In this document: positions 1-7,959 of the stretch, piece after piece
Layout: every line of letters begins with the position of its first letter
Position numbering within the stretch: the stretch's first letter is position 1
Assembly: GCA_002401775.2 (NCBI GenBank)
Contig: NVUB02000086.1
Span: forward strand, 1 to 59,242
DNA: 59,242 bases
Direction: 5' to 3'
Origin: Ectothiorhodospiraceae bacterium
Lineage (GTDB): Bacteria; Pseudomonadota; Gammaproteobacteria; SZUA-152
Program-made: the position numbers and the translations under genes
The notes under the pieces: generated by a model
The model's database searches: none
Seen by the model: only the letters and a program-made list of their open reading frames with translations
What the model was told of the DNA's origin: nothing

Positions 1-1
1 A

Positions 2-121
2 GATTATATTTACAGATATTATAATTCGATAAGACCTCACAGCCATAACTTAGGATTATCACCGAACGAAAAAGAAGCGTATTACTGGGAAACCTTTAAT
101 TCAATGGCCAGAAAAGGTTGA
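2..121 (+). pseudogene. IS3-family transposase, C-terminal fragment
   Basis: The frame from base 2 reads to a TGA at 119-121 and gives 39 residues, including DYIYRYYNSIRPHS and LGLSPNEKEAYYW. This is the typical end of the IS3 OrfB integrase, where YN...RPHS..G..SP closes the catalytic domain. The fragment is cut by the window edge, so the upstream part may be intact outside. It is followed by the N-terminal part of another IS3 transposase at 237-520, so two element ends lie head to tail here. Identification is by motif. Confidence 0.75.
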
Positions 122-158
122 CCACTACAATATGAAGTCAACTCTAAAGATGGATGTC

Positions 159-236
159 CCTTTACCTCTCCCTTTACCTCACTTTACCTCACTTTACCTC
201 CCTCTTTACCTCCCCCCTTTACCTGCTTTACCTGCC
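159..236. repeat. Tandem ctttacctc-type repeat
   Basis: The core tttacct occurs about eight times with short C-rich spacers. It separates the two IS3 transposase fragments. The repeat is imperfect, with unit lengths of 8 to 12 bases, as expected for replication slippage. Confidence 0.8.
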
Positions 237-520
237 AGATTAAAACAGGAGAACGAACTGCTAAAAAGTGGCAACGGTTTCTCGCGGAGGAACATCAGAA
301 CGATTTGGAATTATCAAAAGGAACGCGCAAAAGCTTGGGGTAAGCAATTTATGTGACTGGCTTAACATTTCACGCAGCGGGTGCTACGCTTGGTTAAAGC
401 GTGAAAAATCATCGTGCGCGAAAGAAGGTTATGTATTGTCGACAAAGATCACTTCAATACACCAAGAAAATCGCGGCACCTACGGCATAAATGTTACGCG
501 CCTTTTGTGGCGCTGCGCTA
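237..520 (+). pseudogene. IS3-family transposase, end of OrfA and N-terminal part of OrfB
   Basis: At 237-265 a frame reads RLKQENELLKS, like the leucine-zipper end of IS3 OrfA. From about 340 another frame reads LCDWLNISRSGCYAWLKR and then STKITSIHQENRGTYG, the standard helix-turn-helix and linker of IS3 OrfB. The frames are broken between the parts and no catalytic DDE residues remain. It is a dead remnant, probably removed from its 3' half by deletion. No terminal inverted repeat was located. Confidence 0.75.
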
Positions 521-588
521 TAATGCCACAAAAACCACGCAACATTTCTGCTCGCTGAACTGGGCGTTATATCTCAGGAGATTATGTT

Positions 589-1101
589 ATGTCAATTAGT
601 CTAATTATTGAAAGCTCTTGGGATGATATCGTTAAAATTCAGGAAGAGGCCTATACCGATATTCCTCCGGAAGACGTAAATATTCTTAAAAGTAAATGGC
701 ATTCATCACCTAAAACCTGTGCCGTTTACTCAGACAATAAAGGTAAAGTCTTAGGTTACTTGCTAGCACACCCGTGGGCGAGTGAAATTCCACCAAAGTT
801 AAATGAAAAAATCCCTGTAACTAACAGCTCAACTCTATTTATTCATGATCTAGCGTTAGCCCTTGAAGGTAGAGGGCAAAGTATAGGTAAAGAACTAGTA
901 GAAAACCTAATTGATAATGCCCAAACTCAGAATTTTTTGAAAATATTATTAGTAGCGGTTCAAAACTCAACGGGGTTTTGGGCTAAGTTTGGATTTTTAA
1001 ATATGCCTAGTGAAAAAACTTGTTCAAGTTATGGTGAAAATGCGCAATTAATGGTGTTAGCGTTAGAGGCATCAGTAAAGAGGACGCCCAGTTTAAAATA
1101 A
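589..1101 (+). CDS. GNAT family N-acetyltransferase
   Basis: A 170-residue protein with the GNAT layout: an N-terminal acceptor region, a central beta strand ending SSTLFIHDLALAL (about residues 79-91), and the acetyl-CoA loop EGRGQSIGKELVENL, a variant of the usual Q/RxxGxG/A. The later QNSTGFWAKFGF matches the typical end of the fold, where an aromatic residue is followed by a GF turn. The start is supported by AGGAG ten bases upstream. The substrate cannot be inferred. Base composition is A+T rich compared with the housekeeping genes further on, in line with an accessory region next to IS remnants. Confidence 0.85.
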   Translation: MSISLIIESSWDDIVKIQEEAYTDIPPEDVNILKSKWHSSPKTCAVYSDNKGKVLGYLLAHPWASEIPPKLNEKIPVTNSSTLFIHDLALALEGRGQSIGKELVENLIDNAQTQNFLKILLVAVQNSTGFWAKFGFLNMPSEKTCSSYGENAQLMVLALEASVKRTPSLK

Positions 1102-1428
1102 TGACGAAATATGAAATTATTTTATGGTGTCGTTGTTCTCTAGCAGTGAAAGTTTTATTGAATTTTGAATGTTTAGAGTGAGGCGGTACTACAAAACCCA
1201 AAAACAAGAATTAAGTGCAAACGTGTCTCTCAGCGAAGCTGACAGTAGTGATTTCGTGTAGAGATTAAGGTTTTGTCAGGTAGGAAGGAAGTTAAAAGGA
1301 TACCCAAGCTAGTGGTTTCCAATTAAGTGATGGTAATCAATAAGATTAAACAGGCCTTAGATACTATATTGGGGGCCACAAATAAGGCTGCTAACAAATC
1401 GTCCGACTTGATTATGGCTAAATAAATT
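1102..1428. other. Intergenic stretch without recognised gene
   Basis: A+T-rich sequence between the acetyltransferase and the DUF6933 gene. I see no convincing coding frame, RNA gene or long repeat in it. The minus-strand open frame at 1007-1207 mostly overlaps the acetyltransferase and has no recognisable features. Confidence 0.5.
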
Positions 1429-1743
1429 ATGCAGATAATTCGATGTACACAAAAACTTTTAAAGGAAATGGGGCTCAAAAGTATTGATCTATGTACCTTT
1501 GAACCAAATTTTTCTTATCTTGGATCATGGCACGCAAATTTATTACATATAGATAGTAAAAAAGTACTTGGTTCAATGAATGATTTAGCATTTCATTACA
1601 AGCGCCGCATATTATTTGACGGTGGAATATTTAACGCATTAATACCGGACATAATTAATAAATTGAATCATATGCCAATGGGCTCCATTGGGTATAAATT
1701 TGTAAGTGAAGAACTAAAATTATTTTGTGAAAGTGCACTATAA
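1429..1743 (+). CDS. DUF6933-like small protein
   Basis: A 104-residue protein beginning MQIIRCTQKLLKEMGLK. It continues LGSWHANLLHIDSKKVLGSMND, which resembles the DUF6933 pattern of an N-terminal CTKKL box followed by G.WHANL. The C-terminal half is helical and ends in a cysteine-containing tail. No function is known for that family. No strong ribosome binding site precedes the ATG. The assignment is by memory of the family pattern and is moderately sure. Confidence 0.6.
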   Translation: MQIIRCTQKLLKEMGLKSIDLCTFEPNFSYLGSWHANLLHIDSKKVLGSMNDLAFHYKRRILFDGGIFNALIPDIINKLNHMPMGSIGYKFVSEELKLFCESAL

Positions 1744-1855
1744 TAACTAATTCAACCTGGCCATGTTTTTGTAGCATCTTTGAGAACATTTATGGTGTCC
1801 GAATTTTTCAATCGCAAAAATATTTATTAAACAATCCCTACGGTACCTTACTACC

Positions 1856-2640
1856 TCAGGAGCGGGCTAGACGCCTTAAGAAACTCTCACGTGACCCAGC
1901 ATTGATCCTGCCAGTGGCGATTGTCTTGCTGAGCTCGGAATTCACCCGGCCACGATGGATGTGAGAGGGGGAGGCCGGAAAGATCAGCAGCTTGCCGCGC
2001 TCTGCCACCTCGTGATGCTTCTGCCAGTGGAATTCCGTGCCGTCTTCTGCGACTGAATCGCAGTAGAGGATCCAGGCGAGTACGCGGTGTACCGGCTCGG
2101 TGGCTTCGTCGCTAATCGTTCAGTCGCAGTGCCACTGCCGGAAGCCCTCTCCGGGAGCGTAACGTTGCAGGTTGAACACGGGCATCACAAACAACTCTTG
2201 GTCCGGGCAGACTTGGCGGAATAGAGAACGCTCCTGCAGGTAGTGATCCAGGCCTGCTGAGACAGCCCGCACGATCACATCTGCAAGCGCGAATGCCTCG
2301 GGATCAGAACCGTTGTGCGCCACGAGGCTGATGTCCGTCGAGACCTTGGCGGGCTCCGCATCGCTGCCGCCGTTCAAAGAAGTCCATGACGCCATCGGAA
2401 ACAGCCTCGAAGCCGGCATTGTGGTAGCGTCCGATCAGCTGCATGCTGGGGATTCCTTCCAAGGGGGGCTGATCAGGGCGCCCAGCCATTGCCAGCGACT
2501 CCACGAACGGTTCAAGACTGTCGCGATCCGCGGGGAGGCCGCAGTTAAGGATAGCCGTTTGTTTTCAGTCAACAGCTCGACTGGAGCCGTCAGAAGTGCC
2601 AACAGGGCCACTATGCTCTGTTTTATACTGTACTGAATGC
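1856..2640 (-). pseudogene. 2OG-Fe(II) oxygenase-like gene, inactivated
   Basis: Joining frames on the minus strand gives a continuous protein: an N-terminal part (LPADRDSLEPFVESLAMAGRP, then SMQLIGRYHNAGFE), a shift near 2385, and then PVFNLQRYAPGEGFRQWHCD. A TGA follows at the place of an expected residue, and the frame continues TISDEATEPVHRVLAWILYC, GTEFHWQ and HRGRVNS to a TAA-free end with TGA at 1856-1858. The HxD (WHCD) and the later HRGR arginine fit iron and 2-oxoglutarate binding in this superfamily. One frameshift and one nonsense codon make it a pseudogene. Its G+C-rich composition contrasts with its neighbours and suggests acquisition from elsewhere. Confidence 0.65.
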
Positions 2641-2822
2641 TGATAATGACCATGACTTTCGCCTTTCTTTGTCTGAATCTATCACTGATTATCCCTCTAT
2701 ACTTTGCTTAATGACATAGGTGGCAGGTCTTGCCTTTTCCTGCACCGTTAAGAGGACGTCCTCTCTAACAAAAGCATCATTATTAGCGTTTACGACCTAA
2801 ATTTTTATTCTAAGGTTTATTC
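2641..2822. other. Intergenic stretch upstream of the MITE
   Basis: No coding frame was recognised. Bases 2813-2822 (aggtttattc) are the left copy of the target duplication of the element that follows. Confidence 0.6.
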
Positions 2823-2967
2823 GAATGGCACGAAGTTAAGCCTAATACTGTCGTCATCCCGGCGCAGGCCGAGATCCAGAACCACCATTGGTCGGTAGCC
2901 CACTGGATTCCGGCCTGCGCCGGAATGACGGATGGAGTGGGGTTTTTGTCTTAACTTCGTGCCATTC
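2823..2967. mobile_element. MITE with 18-bp terminal inverted repeats and 10-bp target duplication
   Basis: The ends are perfect inverted copies: gaatggcacgaagttaag at 2823-2840 and its reverse complement at 2950-2967. They are flanked by an exact 10-base direct repeat, aggtttattc, at 2813-2822 and 2968-2977. The 145-bp body has no coding capacity. It holds a REP-like palindrome (gtcatcccggcgcaggcc ... ggcctgcgccggaatgac) also found elsewhere in the window. Perfect ends and an intact duplication indicate a recent, transposase-dependent insertion; the mobilising transposase is not in the window. Confidence 0.9.
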
Positions 2968-2977
2968 AGGTTTATTC

Positions 2978-3244
2978 TTTATTTGTCTAACGTGAAATGT
3001 GAAGAGTAAAATGTTGATATCTCCAAGTATTCAAAAATGCAGGCGTGCATAGCCCTCAGTTATTGACTGTTCTATCTTTGACCGTTGTGTGGTTGGCTTC
3101 CATTAAGCGAAGATGTTGTGCTTGATTGAATTTGATGCCAACGCGTGAGATTGATGTCCGGTTACCTTTTAGTTTGCCCTGCTCAATTTCTATGTCAAAA
3201 AAGGGGCGCGTTCGAGAGTCATTGCGGTTGAAAAAACAAGCTGC
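2978..3244. other. Intergenic stretch with an unassigned minus-strand open frame
   Basis: On the minus strand a frame is open from about 3250 down to a TGA near 3067, and reads for example GNRTSISRVGIKFNQAQHL. It has no start codon near its 5' end and I do not recognise it. It may be the tail of a lost gene cut by what lies upstream of brnT. Nothing else was seen. Confidence 0.35.
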
Positions 3245-3279
3245 TTGACATTATTCTGGATGTAAATACAATGTATTTA
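3245..3279 (+). promoter_or_regulatory. Promoter and palindromic operator of the brnTA module
   Basis: TTGACA (3245-3250) and TACAAT (3267-3272) are separated by 16 bases. A perfect palindrome, taaataca-a-tgtattta at 3263-3279, covers the -10 box and reaches the first base of the brnT start codon. BrnA-type antitoxins repress their own operon, so this is the probable BrnA operator. That role is inferred from position. Confidence 0.7.
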
Positions 3280-3563
3280 TGGTCAATTTTGAATAGGATT
3301 TATCTAAAGCAGCATCAAATAAGCGGAAGCATGGCGTATCCTTTGAGGAGGCGCAGTCTGTCTTCTACGATGACTTTGCCATACAGTTCTTTGATGATGA
3401 AAATTCAGACCTAGAAGACAGGTTTCTTATACTAGGGCACAGTAATCAATCAAGTATATTACTTATCTGCCATTGTGAAAAAGAGTCCGGGAATCTCATT
3501 CGAATCATATCAGCTCGTAAAGCAACAGCAAAAGAGCGAAAACTTTATAAAGGTGAAGCATAA
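3279..3563 (+). pseudogene. brnT: BrnT-family ribonuclease toxin, interrupted by TAG at codon 6
   Basis: From ATG 3279 the frame reads MVNFE, then TAG at 3294-3296, then DLSKAASNKRKHGVSFEEAQ and on to the end, RIISARKATAKERKLYKGEA. The family start is FEWD..KA..N..KHGVSFEEA, so the stop sits exactly on the conserved tryptophan (TGG to TAG). The rest of the toxin, including the RKHG and ISAR catalytic segments, is undamaged, so inactivation is recent. The stop codon overlaps the brnA start by one base (TAATG). No in-frame alternative start was seen close after the stop. Confidence 0.85.
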
Positions 3564-3787
3564 TGAAAAAAGAATATGATTTATCTAAAATGAAATCACG
3601 CAAAAATCCCTATGCATCAAAACTGAAAAAGCCAGTAACAATACGACTTGGTGAGGACGTCATCAATTATTTTAAAGCCATGGCTGAAGATTCAGGCGTT
3701 CCATATCAAAGTTTAATTAATTTATACCTCCGTGATTGTATTTCTCAGCATCGTAAAGTCAATATATCTTGGAATCAAAAGCCCTAG
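3563..3787 (+). CDS. brnA: BrnA-type antitoxin
   Basis: A 74-residue basic protein with the BrnA ribbon-helix-helix pattern KKPVTIRLGEDVINYFKAMAE, followed by SGVPYQSLINLYLRDC. It binds BrnT and represses the operon in characterised systems. Its ATG overlaps the stop of the broken toxin gene, so the two are translationally coupled. Translation of the upstream frame now ends after five codons, which could lower coupling. The frame is intact and ends with TAG, showing that TAG is used as a normal stop here. Confidence 0.85.
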   Translation: MKKEYDLSKMKSRKNPYASKLKKPVTIRLGEDVINYFKAMAEDSGVPYQSLINLYLRDCISQHRKVNISWNQKP

Positions 3788-3981
3788 TATTTTGCTCAAC
3801 GTTAACCATTTTATGCGCCGAGCCGTTTTACTCTATTCTGTAAAAAGGACATCTTGGTTTAGGAGATGACAAATATGAAATTATTTACTGAATATGAAAC
3901 GTATTAGCAATGCAAGGTGTGGCAATGGTAGTCGTTGGAATTAGTTATAAGTGTCAATAATTTTGGTTAGGTAAATTAGTG

Positions 3982-5355
3982 ATGGTTGAGCATGGTGTAA
4001 CTAGGTCGCCAGTTTTAGTGTTGGTGTTTTTGATGGTTTCGTTACTATCAGGATGCGGGGGGAGTTCTTTCACGTCTGATGAAGAAGCTCCTGCTGAAGA
4101 TGTGCCACTGGATGATATTGTCATTCCTGTGCGTGTCCCTGATGCTGCCCAAGTCCCTGATTGTGGTGATTCAATTCTTTATGATGTTGGGGGCTCAAAT
4201 GGGTTTGGGCTGCAAAGCGTTGCCAGTGGCGTGAGCTCTCCAACGGATATAAGTTTTATTCCCCGTTCTCCATCCGCTTTTGTTGTTATCTCTCAGGGAG
4301 GTACTGTTACTTACTTTAATGGTCGATGTACCGCAATAAATTCGATTTTTCTGGCAAATGACGGTAATGGCGGTATTGGCGTTAATGCTAGCGGGGAACA
4401 AGGGCTGCTGAATGTAGCGTTTCATCCTGACTACGCAAACAACGGTTATATCTTTTTTTATCATACTACGGTGACGGGACAATCCAATGCTATTTCCCGG
4501 TTGACCGTGTCATTCAATAGTGTTGGTTTTATGGAATTATCGGACCCTGTCAGAATTATCACCTTCAGAAAAAACACCGGTAGTACAAACCATAATGGCG
4601 GTGGACTTGTTTTTGCTCCTGACGACACGTTGCTGGCATCGGTAGGTGATGCGGATGGCAACAACGGCCAAATGAACAATAATCTGCTGGGAGTGGTGGT
4701 GCGAATTGTTCCGAATTTATTACCTGGTATGGGTGGTTACAGCATTCCATCAGGTAACCTGTTTTCTGCAGAAAATGGAAAATGTTCGGATGCTATTGAT
4801 AACCTGATGCCATGTCCGGAAATACTGGCGATGGGGCTACGGAATCCATTTCGTATGTCTATTGATGGCAATAGTGTATTTATTGGAGATGTGGGTACCA
4901 ACAATGAAGAAATTAATAGTTTTAGTTATAAAGGCAGCGGCGCCAACTTTGGCTGGCCACTTCATGATGGGTTTGTAGAAAGTTCGTCGATTGTTAACTA
5001 TCGTAACCCTATTGTTTATTATGACCGTGTTGATGCTATTGCGGATGCCTTTCGTAACGAAGACCCTGAAGGTAGCGCGAGTGGTTCGGCAAGTATTATG
5101 GTTGGTGATGTTTATCGCGGGGGTCAATACGCGAATGCATTGAATGGCAAGTTGTTATTCGCCGATTTTTATGACGGTTTTGTACGTGCCGTTGGCGTAG
5201 ATACTAACGGTGGCATTACGGATGGCGATGGCGTTCCCGGAATGCATATAAAACACCAGTCTTTTGTCAGCAGTATGATTGAAGGCGAGGATGGTTTCAT
5301 CTATATAACCACATATGACAATGGTGGCGAAGTCTATCGTTTGGTTAACCCGTAA
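3982..5355 (+). CDS. Lipoprotein glucose/sorbosone dehydrogenase-like protein (PQQ-dependent sugar dehydrogenase family)
   Basis: About 457 residues. The N-terminus has a hydrophobic segment and a lipobox ending SLLSGCGG, so the protein is probably a lipoprotein in the periplasm or on the outer membrane. The body is the six-bladed propeller of the soluble glucose dehydrogenase (GSDH) family: FHPDYANNGYIFFYHTT, NHNGGGLVFAPDDTLLASVGD split over blades, NPFRMSIDG and VFIGDVGTNNEEINS. These carry the catalytic histidine and the calcium/PQQ-binding region. The start at ATG 3982 is preferred over the GTG just before it. It stands alone, and its sugar substrate cannot be predicted. PQQ use is a family property, not shown here. 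Confidence 0.85.
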   Translation: MVEHGVTRSPVLVLVFLMVSLLSGCGGSSFTSDEEAPAEDVPLDDIVIPVRVPDAAQVPDCGDSILYDVGGSNGFGLQSVASGVSSPTDISFIPRSPSAFVVISQGGTVTYFNGRCTAINSIFLANDGNGGIGVNASGEQGLLNVAFHPDYANNGYIFFYHTTVTGQSNAISRLTVSFNSVGFMELSDPVRIITFRKNTGSTNHNGGGLVFAPDDTLLASVGDADGNNGQMNNNLLGVVVRIVPNLLPGMGGYSIPSGNLFSAENGKCSDAIDNLMPCPEILAMGLRNPFRMSIDGNSVFIGDVGTNNEEINSFSYKGSGANFGWPLHDGFVESSSIVNYRNPIVYYDRVDAIADAFRNEDPEGSASGSASIMVGDVYRGGQYANALNGKLLFADFYDGFVRAVGVDTNGGITDGDGVPGMHIKHQSFVSSMIEGEDGFIYITTYDNGGEVYRLVNP

Positions 5356-5781
5356 TGAGCAAGAGTGATTGCTGTTGTAGAAGTGGATTTAGCCGCGGTT
5401 AGTGCTTCGGATAGGCGCTTTTCGCGGCTTAAGCCGCTCCTACATGAACAGCGCAATGAATGAGTAATGCGGGCTGAATGTTAATTAGATTGCCCTATTC
5501 AGGGGGGCAGTACGATGATGGTGCTTCAGACTCGGTATGGGTTGCTACGCAGAGTATGGGAACGAGAAGTAAACCATTAATGTAAACGGTCTTTCCGGCG
5601 AAGGCCGGAATCCAGTGTCGTTATGACAGCCACCGTTCTCGAATTGCAGCAAAGCTTTTTAATACTCATTGGAGTGTGTTCGCGGAAGTAACAAAAAAAC
5701 AGAAAGTGACGAATATATAACTGAAGAAAAGTATATCCAGTTTTTACTTTTCCCTTTACCCTTCAACCTTTCCTCTGCTTT
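5356..5781. other. Intergenic stretch with two palindromic repeats
   Basis: Bases about 5371-5446 form an imperfect inverted repeat (gtggatttagccgcg ... cgcggcttaagccgctc), a common dispersed palindrome type. It can act as a transcription end for the sugar dehydrogenase gene. Bases about 5588-5625 carry the ccggcgaaggccggaatcca repeat that recurs around 2860, 12298, 24050 and 39010. No gene was recognised. Confidence 0.6.
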
Positions 5782-6759
5782 TTATCCCCCCGTCATCGAC
5801 ATGAATCGCACTACTTGTGAGGGCTTTTCATTGAATTCGTGACGTTCGGGTTTTAAGGTGATGGCGTGGCGGATGGCTTCTTCCAGTCCGTCGTCGGAGA
5901 TGCCGTCGCGTAGTAGTGGGCGTAATTCGAATTTATCGTTTTGGCCTAAGCAGAGGTACAGTGTGCCATCGACGGACAGCCGTACCCGGTTACAGGTTTC
6001 GCAGAAATGCTGTGAGATGGGAGTAATAAATCCGATGCGCAGATCTGTGCCGACGACGCGCAGGTATCGCGCAGGCCCGCCACCCGGCATGACGCCCGGT
6101 ACCATTTCAAAACGCTCTTCCAGTTTCGCACGTACGGTTTGTAGATTGACGTAATGGTCGACGGCGTCTTTGCCGGTGGCGCCCATGGGCATGGTTTCGA
6201 TGAAGCGTAGGGTGAAGTCGTGCTCGATGCAAAAATCCACCATGGCTTCGACTTCGTCTTCGTTGATGCCTTTCATCACTACCATGTTGATTTTTACGGG
6301 GGAGAACCCGGCTGCCTTGGCGGCCATTAGTCCGTCGATGACTTTTTCCAGCTTGCCGCCGGTAATCTCTTTGAAGCGCTTTGCATTGAGGGTGTCGAGG
6401 CTGATGTTGAGACGGCTAACACCACTGGCGTACAAGGATTCTGCGTGGCGATCTAGCTGCACGGCATTGCTGCTCAATGAGAGGTCTTCAATGCCGGGCA
6501 GGGCACTGAGGCGTGTAGCGAGTTCTGGGATGTTTTTACGCACCAATGGTTCGCCACCAGTAATACGTACTCGCCGTGTACCTAACGCGCCAAAGATGCG
6601 AATGACGCGCTCGATCTCGTCAAACGTTAGCCAATGCTCCGGTTCCTCGAAACCCTTGAAGCCTTTGGGCATACAATAAAAACAGCGCAGATCACACCGA
6701 TCCGTCACCGAGAGACGGATGTAATCGATGGAACGGCCAAAGGGATCGATTAATGACAT
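5782..6759 (-). CDS. moaA: GTP 3',8-cyclase (molybdenum cofactor biosynthesis protein A)
   Basis: A 325-residue radical SAM enzyme for the first step of molybdopterin synthesis. It has both iron-sulfur sites: C22xxxC26xxC29 (CDLRCFYC) for the SAM cluster and C253xxC256 with C270 for the substrate cluster. It also has the GGEP motif near residue 69 and the terminal GG that MoaA needs. The length is normal. It lies downstream of soeABC on the same strand after a gap of about 100 bases and may be read with it, which makes sense because SoeA needs this cofactor. No other moa or moe genes for the pathway are adjacent. Confidence 0.97.
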   Translation of the reverse strand: MSLIDPFGRSIDYIRLSVTDRCDLRCFYCMPKGFKGFEEPEHWLTFDEIERVIRIFGALGTRRVRITGGEPLVRKNIPELATRLSALPGIEDLSLSSNAVQLDRHAESLYASGVSRLNISLDTLNAKRFKEITGGKLEKVIDGLMAAKAAGFSPVKINMVVMKGINEDEVEAMVDFCIEHDFTLRFIETMPMGATGKDAVDHYVNLQTVRAKLEERFEMVPGVMPGGGPARYLRVVGTDLRIGFITPISQHFCETCNRVRLSVDGTLYLCLGQNDKFELRPLLRDGISDDGLEEAIRHAITLKPERHEFNEKPSQVVRFMSMTGG

Positions 6760-6863
6760 TAGAGTAAAGCGGCGTAAGTCTTCATAGCAGTATTATAGAG
6801 GATTGAGACCCGGTGCAGTTCAGTTTTTCTGGCCTCTTTCCCTTTGTATCTTTCCTCTACTCT

Positions 6864-7838
6864 TCAAATCGTTTGATAATAGAGGTTTTGCGGGTGGTTG
6901 GCCTGGGCGAAGAAAAACCAGCGTTCGGCAAGCAGCCCTACATACTGTATGGCAAAGGCCAGTATTAGCAATATAGCGGTGTTATCGCTGAGCCCCATGC
7001 TCATTAAGAGTAAGGGAATGGGGAATACCAATATTAAAAAGATCCATTTGACGGATTTGATGAAGACGGCTGCTTTGCCGTGGAAAAACTCACGGGTATT
7101 GTACGAGCCCCCCATAGTACCTTGGGATTTTTGCTGAATATTGCTGTGGCGTACGCCAATGGCGGTGCTCAGGGTGGAGCGGTGTTTGATGCGTTTGTTT
7201 CGCATTAATGATGCGCCACGGGTAATGAGTGCCAGTACGGTCAGGATGATGGCCCAGGTGCCAAACAGCCCGGTGACTTCGGCGCTGTATTGCGTGGCAT
7301 AGGCGGTGGCGAGCATGAAGCCGGAACTCATGCCAAATAAGGTGTAATTAATTGGGGTCAGAGGGGTATGCCATTCCTGCAAGAACTTCAGGCAGGCGTA
7401 GATCATGCCGGTGCAGATAAACAAGGCGAAACACAGCACGATGCCGATGATGCCTACCAGCAAAGTGAGGCTTGTTTCGGGTAAGGCGGCGGTGCCAAAT
7501 ACGGTGGGATTCCAGTTCAAATAATGCAGCAGGCCATAGACGAAGACGATGCCCATGAATGCAGGCAGGGCAATCACTTCACGCGACAGCCATGAAGTAC
7601 GCCACATAGCCGCCGAACGCCACGCTCGTTCCGGGTGCCCTAAATGGAAAAAGGAAGCCGTGAGCCCGGCTACCAATAACCCCAGAGAGACTATACTGCC
7701 CGTGCTGTAAAAAGCGTTATCTTGCACAGGCAACGCACCCATATGGCTAAAGGCCTCAGCGGTGATCAGTGCCAGAAACAAGCCCTGTCCAGTCCCAATG
7801 AGGGTGGTGAGAAAGATGACAGAAAAAGCAGGATTCAT
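6864..7838 (-). CDS. soeC: Membrane anchor subunit of sulfite-oxidising molybdoenzyme (SoeC/DmsC family)
   Basis: A 324-residue protein with about eight hydrophobic segments, starting MNPAFSVIFLTTLIGTGQGLF, as in the DmsC/NrfD-type quinone-interacting subunits. FFHLGHPERAWRS in the early part (residues about 63-75) is a conserved loop of the DmsC family. It is the third gene of a molybdoenzyme, four-cluster ferredoxin and anchor operon. The subunit would pass electrons from SoeB to quinone. The Soe assignment rests on the whole operon and the sulfur-oxidiser context; a polysulfide or DMSO reductase-type complex is the alternative. Confidence 0.85.
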   Translation of the reverse strand: MNPAFSVIFLTTLIGTGQGLFLALITAEAFSHMGALPVQDNAFYSTGSIVSLGLLVAGLTASFFHLGHPERAWRSAAMWRTSWLSREVIALPAFMGIVFVYGLLHYLNWNPTVFGTAALPETSLTLLVGIIGIVLCFALFICTGMIYACLKFLQEWHTPLTPINYTLFGMSSGFMLATAYATQYSAEVTGLFGTWAIILTVLALITRGASLMRNKRIKHRSTLSTAIGVRHSNIQQKSQGTMGGSYNTREFFHGKAAVFIKSVKWIFLILVFPIPLLLMSMGLSDNTAILLILAFAIQYVGLLAERWFFFAQANHPQNLYYQTI

Positions 7839-7860
7839 TTTTAAACTCCAGTGCTAAAAG

Positions 7861-7916
7861 TGCTAAGTGCTAAGTGCTAAGTGCTAAGTGCTAAGTGCTA
7901 AGTGCTAAGTGCTAAG
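7861..7916. repeat. Eight perfect tandem copies of tgctaag
   Basis: A 7-base unit repeated eight times without error, in the gap between soeB and soeC about 20 bases before the soeC start. A unit number change would alter the spacing between the two genes by steps of 7 bases. It sits in transcribed, untranslated DNA. Confidence 0.95.
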
Positions 7917-7959
7917 AAGGTTCCGAAGTTTTTAAACTCAGTCCTTAGTCCTTATGTCC

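Noticed and set aside
3067-3250. Minus-strand frame with protein-like text (GNRTSISRVGIKFNQ) upstream of brnT
   Set aside because: No start codon and no family recognised; kept only as a note in the intergenic entry.
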